A DNA stretch of 7,529 bases from a bacterium UBA2219 (GTDB lineage: Bacteria > Desulfobacterota > Deferrimicrobia > Deferrimicrobiales > Deferrimicrobiaceae): NCBI GenBank assembly GCA_002327765.1, contig DCUH01000113.1, positions 4,644 to 12,172 on the forward strand, read 5' to 3'. Below the pieces are notes generated by a model that was given only the letters and a program-made list of their open reading frames with translations, did no database searches and was not told the origin of the DNA. Shown piece by piece: positions 5,633 through 7,529 of this stretch. The stretch's first letter is position 1; each line of letters begins with the position of its first letter. Both the position numbers and the translations under genes were made by a program.

Positions 5633-7529
5633 ATGGCCGGGGGCTGTTCCATGGAGTGCGAATCGCGCGCTGAAACCAAAACGTCCGATGATTATCCCGG
5701 ATTCGAAACACTTATCTCCCATATTTCCGCACGACTGATCCTTTCCTCTCTCGATCAAATCGATTCCGAAATCGAGCGCTCGATGGAGTCGATCCGGACG
5801 TTTTTCCGCGCGGACCGCTTCGGCCTGCTCCGGGTCCAGAAGGACCGGAACCTCTGTTTCGTCACCCATGCCGCATACGCCGAGGGGTACGAGCCCGTTT
5901 CCCGGGATGTCAACCTGGCGGCCCTCTTCCCGAGGTTGTATGAGGAACTCTTGTCGGGAAAGGTCAGCCTGATCTCGAGAGTCGGCGACGAGCCTCCCTC
6001 TCTCGACCGCGACAGTCACCTCAAAATGGGTGTCCGGTCCGTCCTTGACATCCCGATCCGGATCGGGGGCGGCGTCCGTTACATCTTCACGCTGAACTAC
6101 AACGCCGACGAGCTCGAAATTCCCGAAGCGTACGTCCCGCGGCTGCGGCTGCTGGGGGAGATGTTCGCCAACGCCCTGGAGCGAAAGCGTTGGGATCTGC
6201 TGATTCGCGAGAGCGAGGAACGCACGCGCATGGCGGCAGAGGCCGCGGGCGCCGGCCTGTGGTCCCTGGATCTCGCGACAGGGCGTATATGGATCGCGGA
6301 CGCCACCCGGGAAGTATTCGGCTTCCCGCCCGATGCGGAATTCACTTTCGACGAATTCCTCCGGGTGGTGCACGCCGAGGACATCGAGCGGGTGCGTCTT
6401 GTTCTGAAAGAGGTCCGGGAGAGCGGAAAGAAAGGGGAGGTCGAGTACCGCATTCTCCACCCGGGCGGCGAGATCCGTTGGATCAAATCGGCCGGCTCCC
6501 TCGTGCATTCCATGGCGGGAGAACGGGTGATGGGTTTTTCCATCGACATCACCGGGCGCAGGCAGGCCGAGAGCATGTTGCGGGGCAACCTCGAGCGGAT
6601 GGCCGCCGCGGTCGACGTGGCCCGCCTGGGTTTCTACGAAGCGGTTTGGGACAAACAGCAGATCATCCTCGAGGACGGCATCCGGAATCTGCTGGATTTG
6701 CCGCCGGAGGAGGAACCACGCGCCCTGGATTACTGGTTCGAACATGTCCACCCCGACGATCGGGAAAAGGTGCTCGCCTCCCGCGAGGCCCTGCGCGAGA
6801 AGGGGAAGCAATTTCTGACCATGGAGTACCGCTATCTGCACCCGGAAAAGGGCGAGCTGTGGTTCCTGCACTCCATCCGGATGCTCGAGCGCGACCGGGA
6901 GGGGAGAGGCGTTCGCAGCATCGGCGTCATCCACGATGTCACCGATCAAAAACGGGTGGAAGTCGAGCTTCGCCGGTCGCTGGAGGAGGTGCGCCGTCTC
7001 CGCGACGAGTTTCAGCAGCAAAACATCATCCTCCGCGCGAAAATCGACCAGGAGATCGGCCAGGGGGCGATCGTCGGGGAGAGCGAGCCGATATTGAAGG
7101 CGCTCGCGGCCGCCAGGAGGGTGGCCCCCACCGACACGAGCGTGCTGATCACCGGGGAGACCGGGACCGGCAAGGAGCTGATCGCCGAGGCGATCCACCA
7201 GATGAGCAGGCGGGCCGGCAGGCTGATGGTTCGGGTGAACTGCGCGGCCCTCCCCCCCTCGCTCATCGAGAGCGAGCTCTTCGGCCGCGAGAAGGGTGCC
7301 TACACGGGCGCCATGACGCACCAGATAGGCCGTTTCGAACAGGCGAACGGCTCCACCCTCTTCCTCGACGAGATCGCGGAGCTGCCCCTCGATATGCAGC
7401 CCAAGCTGCTGCGCGTGCTGCAGGACGGGACGCTCGAGAGGCTGGGGAGCCGTTCCACCCAGAAAGTGGACGTCCGCGTGATCGCCGCGACGAATCGCGA
7501 CCTTTCCTCCCTCGTGCGGGAGGGGCGAT
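5633..7529 (+). CDS. GAF-PAS-PAS-AAA+ sigma-54-dependent transcriptional activator, 3' end outside window
   Basis: The frame is open for 632 residues and runs off the window. A GAF-like sensor (about 25-185) comes first, then two PAS folds of PAS_3 type at about 200-310 and 320-440. Each PAS has a VHxxD motif (VHAED, VHPDD), a YR-LHP segment and a closing ITGRRQAE or VTDQKRVE. A coiled coil (about 440-475) leads to the AAA+ domain. Walker A is GETGTGKE (508-515), the sigma-54 contact loop is GAYTGA (555-560) in place of GAFTGA, and Walker B is TLFLDE (575-580). The sequence ends just after AATNRDL; the arginine fingers, sensor II and any DNA-binding domain are not visible. No receiver domain or membrane helix is seen, so it is a cytoplasmic one-component sensor of FhlA/NtrC type that uses ATP to open sigma-54 promoters. 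The start is uncertain: ATG 5633 has AGGA very close, and ATG 5651 is an alternative with a G-rich stretch upstream. Ligand and targets are unknown. Confidence 0.92.
   Translation, partial: MAGGCSMECESRAETKTSDDYPGFETLISHISARLILSSLDQIDSEIERSMESIRTFFRADRFGLLRVQKDRNLCFVTHAAYAEGYEPVSRDVNLAALFPRLYEELLSGKVSLISRVGDEPPSLDRDSHLKMGVRSVLDIPIRIGGGVRYIFTLNYNADELEIPEAYVPRLRLLGEMFANALERKRWDLLIRESEERTRMAAEAAGAGLWSLDLATGRIWIADATREVFGFPPDAEFTFDEFLRVVHAEDIERVRLVLKEVRESGKKGEVEYRILHPGGEIRWIKSAGSLVHSMAGERVMGFSIDITGRRQAESMLRGNLERMAAAVDVARLGFYEAVWDKQQIILEDGIRNLLDLPPEEEPRALDYWFEHVHPDDREKVLASREALREKGKQFLTMEYRYLHPEKGELWFLHSIRMLERDREGRGVRSIGVIHDVTDQKRVEVELRRSLEEVRRLRDEFQQQNIILRAKIDQEIGQGAIVGESEPILKALAAARRVAPTDTSVLITGETGTGKELIAEAIHQMSRRAGRLMVRVNCAALPPSLIESELFGREKGAYTGAMTHQIGRFEQANGSTLFLDEIAELPLDMQPKLLRVLQDGTLERLGSRSTQKVDVRVIAATNRDLSSLVREGR

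Noticed and set aside
4800..5738. 312-codon plus-strand frame across the barrel end, glycine-zipper gene and terminator
   Set aside because: It is out of frame with both genes, very Gly/Arg-rich, and crosses the intrinsic terminator. The genes it overlaps have signal peptides and good ribosome binding sites.
5624..7321. 565-codon open frame on the minus strand
   Set aside because: It lies antisense to the sigma-54 activator, whose frame shows GAF, PAS and AAA+ motifs throughout. The antisense translation is rich in Asp, Arg, Gly, Pro and His with no domain, as expected for the mirror of GC-biased codons.

Overview
The window is high-GC DNA with strong G/C bias at third codon positions. It comes from a Gram-negative bacterium: it encodes two predicted outer-membrane beta-barrel proteins, several Sec signal peptides and a sigma-54 enhancer-binding regulator. 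The gene mix (PAS/GAF sigma-54 activators, SYLF and glycine-zipper envelope proteins, MetA-type barrels) would fit Desulfobacterota/Geobacter-like or related environmental lineages. That assignment is an inference, because no phylogenetic marker is present.

Region 1 (1-1988, + strand) is the end of a tightly packed C2/C3 carbon operon. It holds the C-terminus of hydroxypyruvate isomerase (Hyi), a beta-hydroxyacid dehydrogenase family reductase, and a D-2-hydroxyacid dehydrogenase resembling hydroxypyruvate reductase/glycerate dehydrogenase (HprA). Gaps are only 13 and 16 bases and each internal gene has a purine-rich ribosome binding site. Together they suggest conversion of tartronate semialdehyde/hydroxypyruvate to D-glycerate, as in glyoxylate assimilation. 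The reductase has an unusual substrate loop, so its exact substrate is open.

Region 2 (2091-3634, - strand) converges on region 1. It is a probable two-gene operon: an outer-membrane barrel of the MetA/'transporter' family followed after 26 bases by a secreted SYLF-domain protein.

Region 3 (3635-4146) is a 512-base divergent intergenic region without a convincing gene. It contains a candidate promoter and several small inverted repeats.

Region 4 (4147-5601, + strand) is a second envelope operon: another predicted outer-membrane barrel, then a secreted glycine-zipper protein with two cysteines and a Gln-rich segment. It is closed by a clear intrinsic terminator.

Region 5 (5633 to the window end, + strand) is the start of a large cytoplasmic GAF-PAS-PAS-AAA+ sigma-54 activator, cut off inside the AAA+ domain. 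Its GAFTGA loop reads GAYTGA.

I see no CRISPR array, transposon, tRNA, rRNA or recognisable defence system. The most interesting material is the pair of divergent envelope modules with their long, structured intergenic region, and the atypical reductase.
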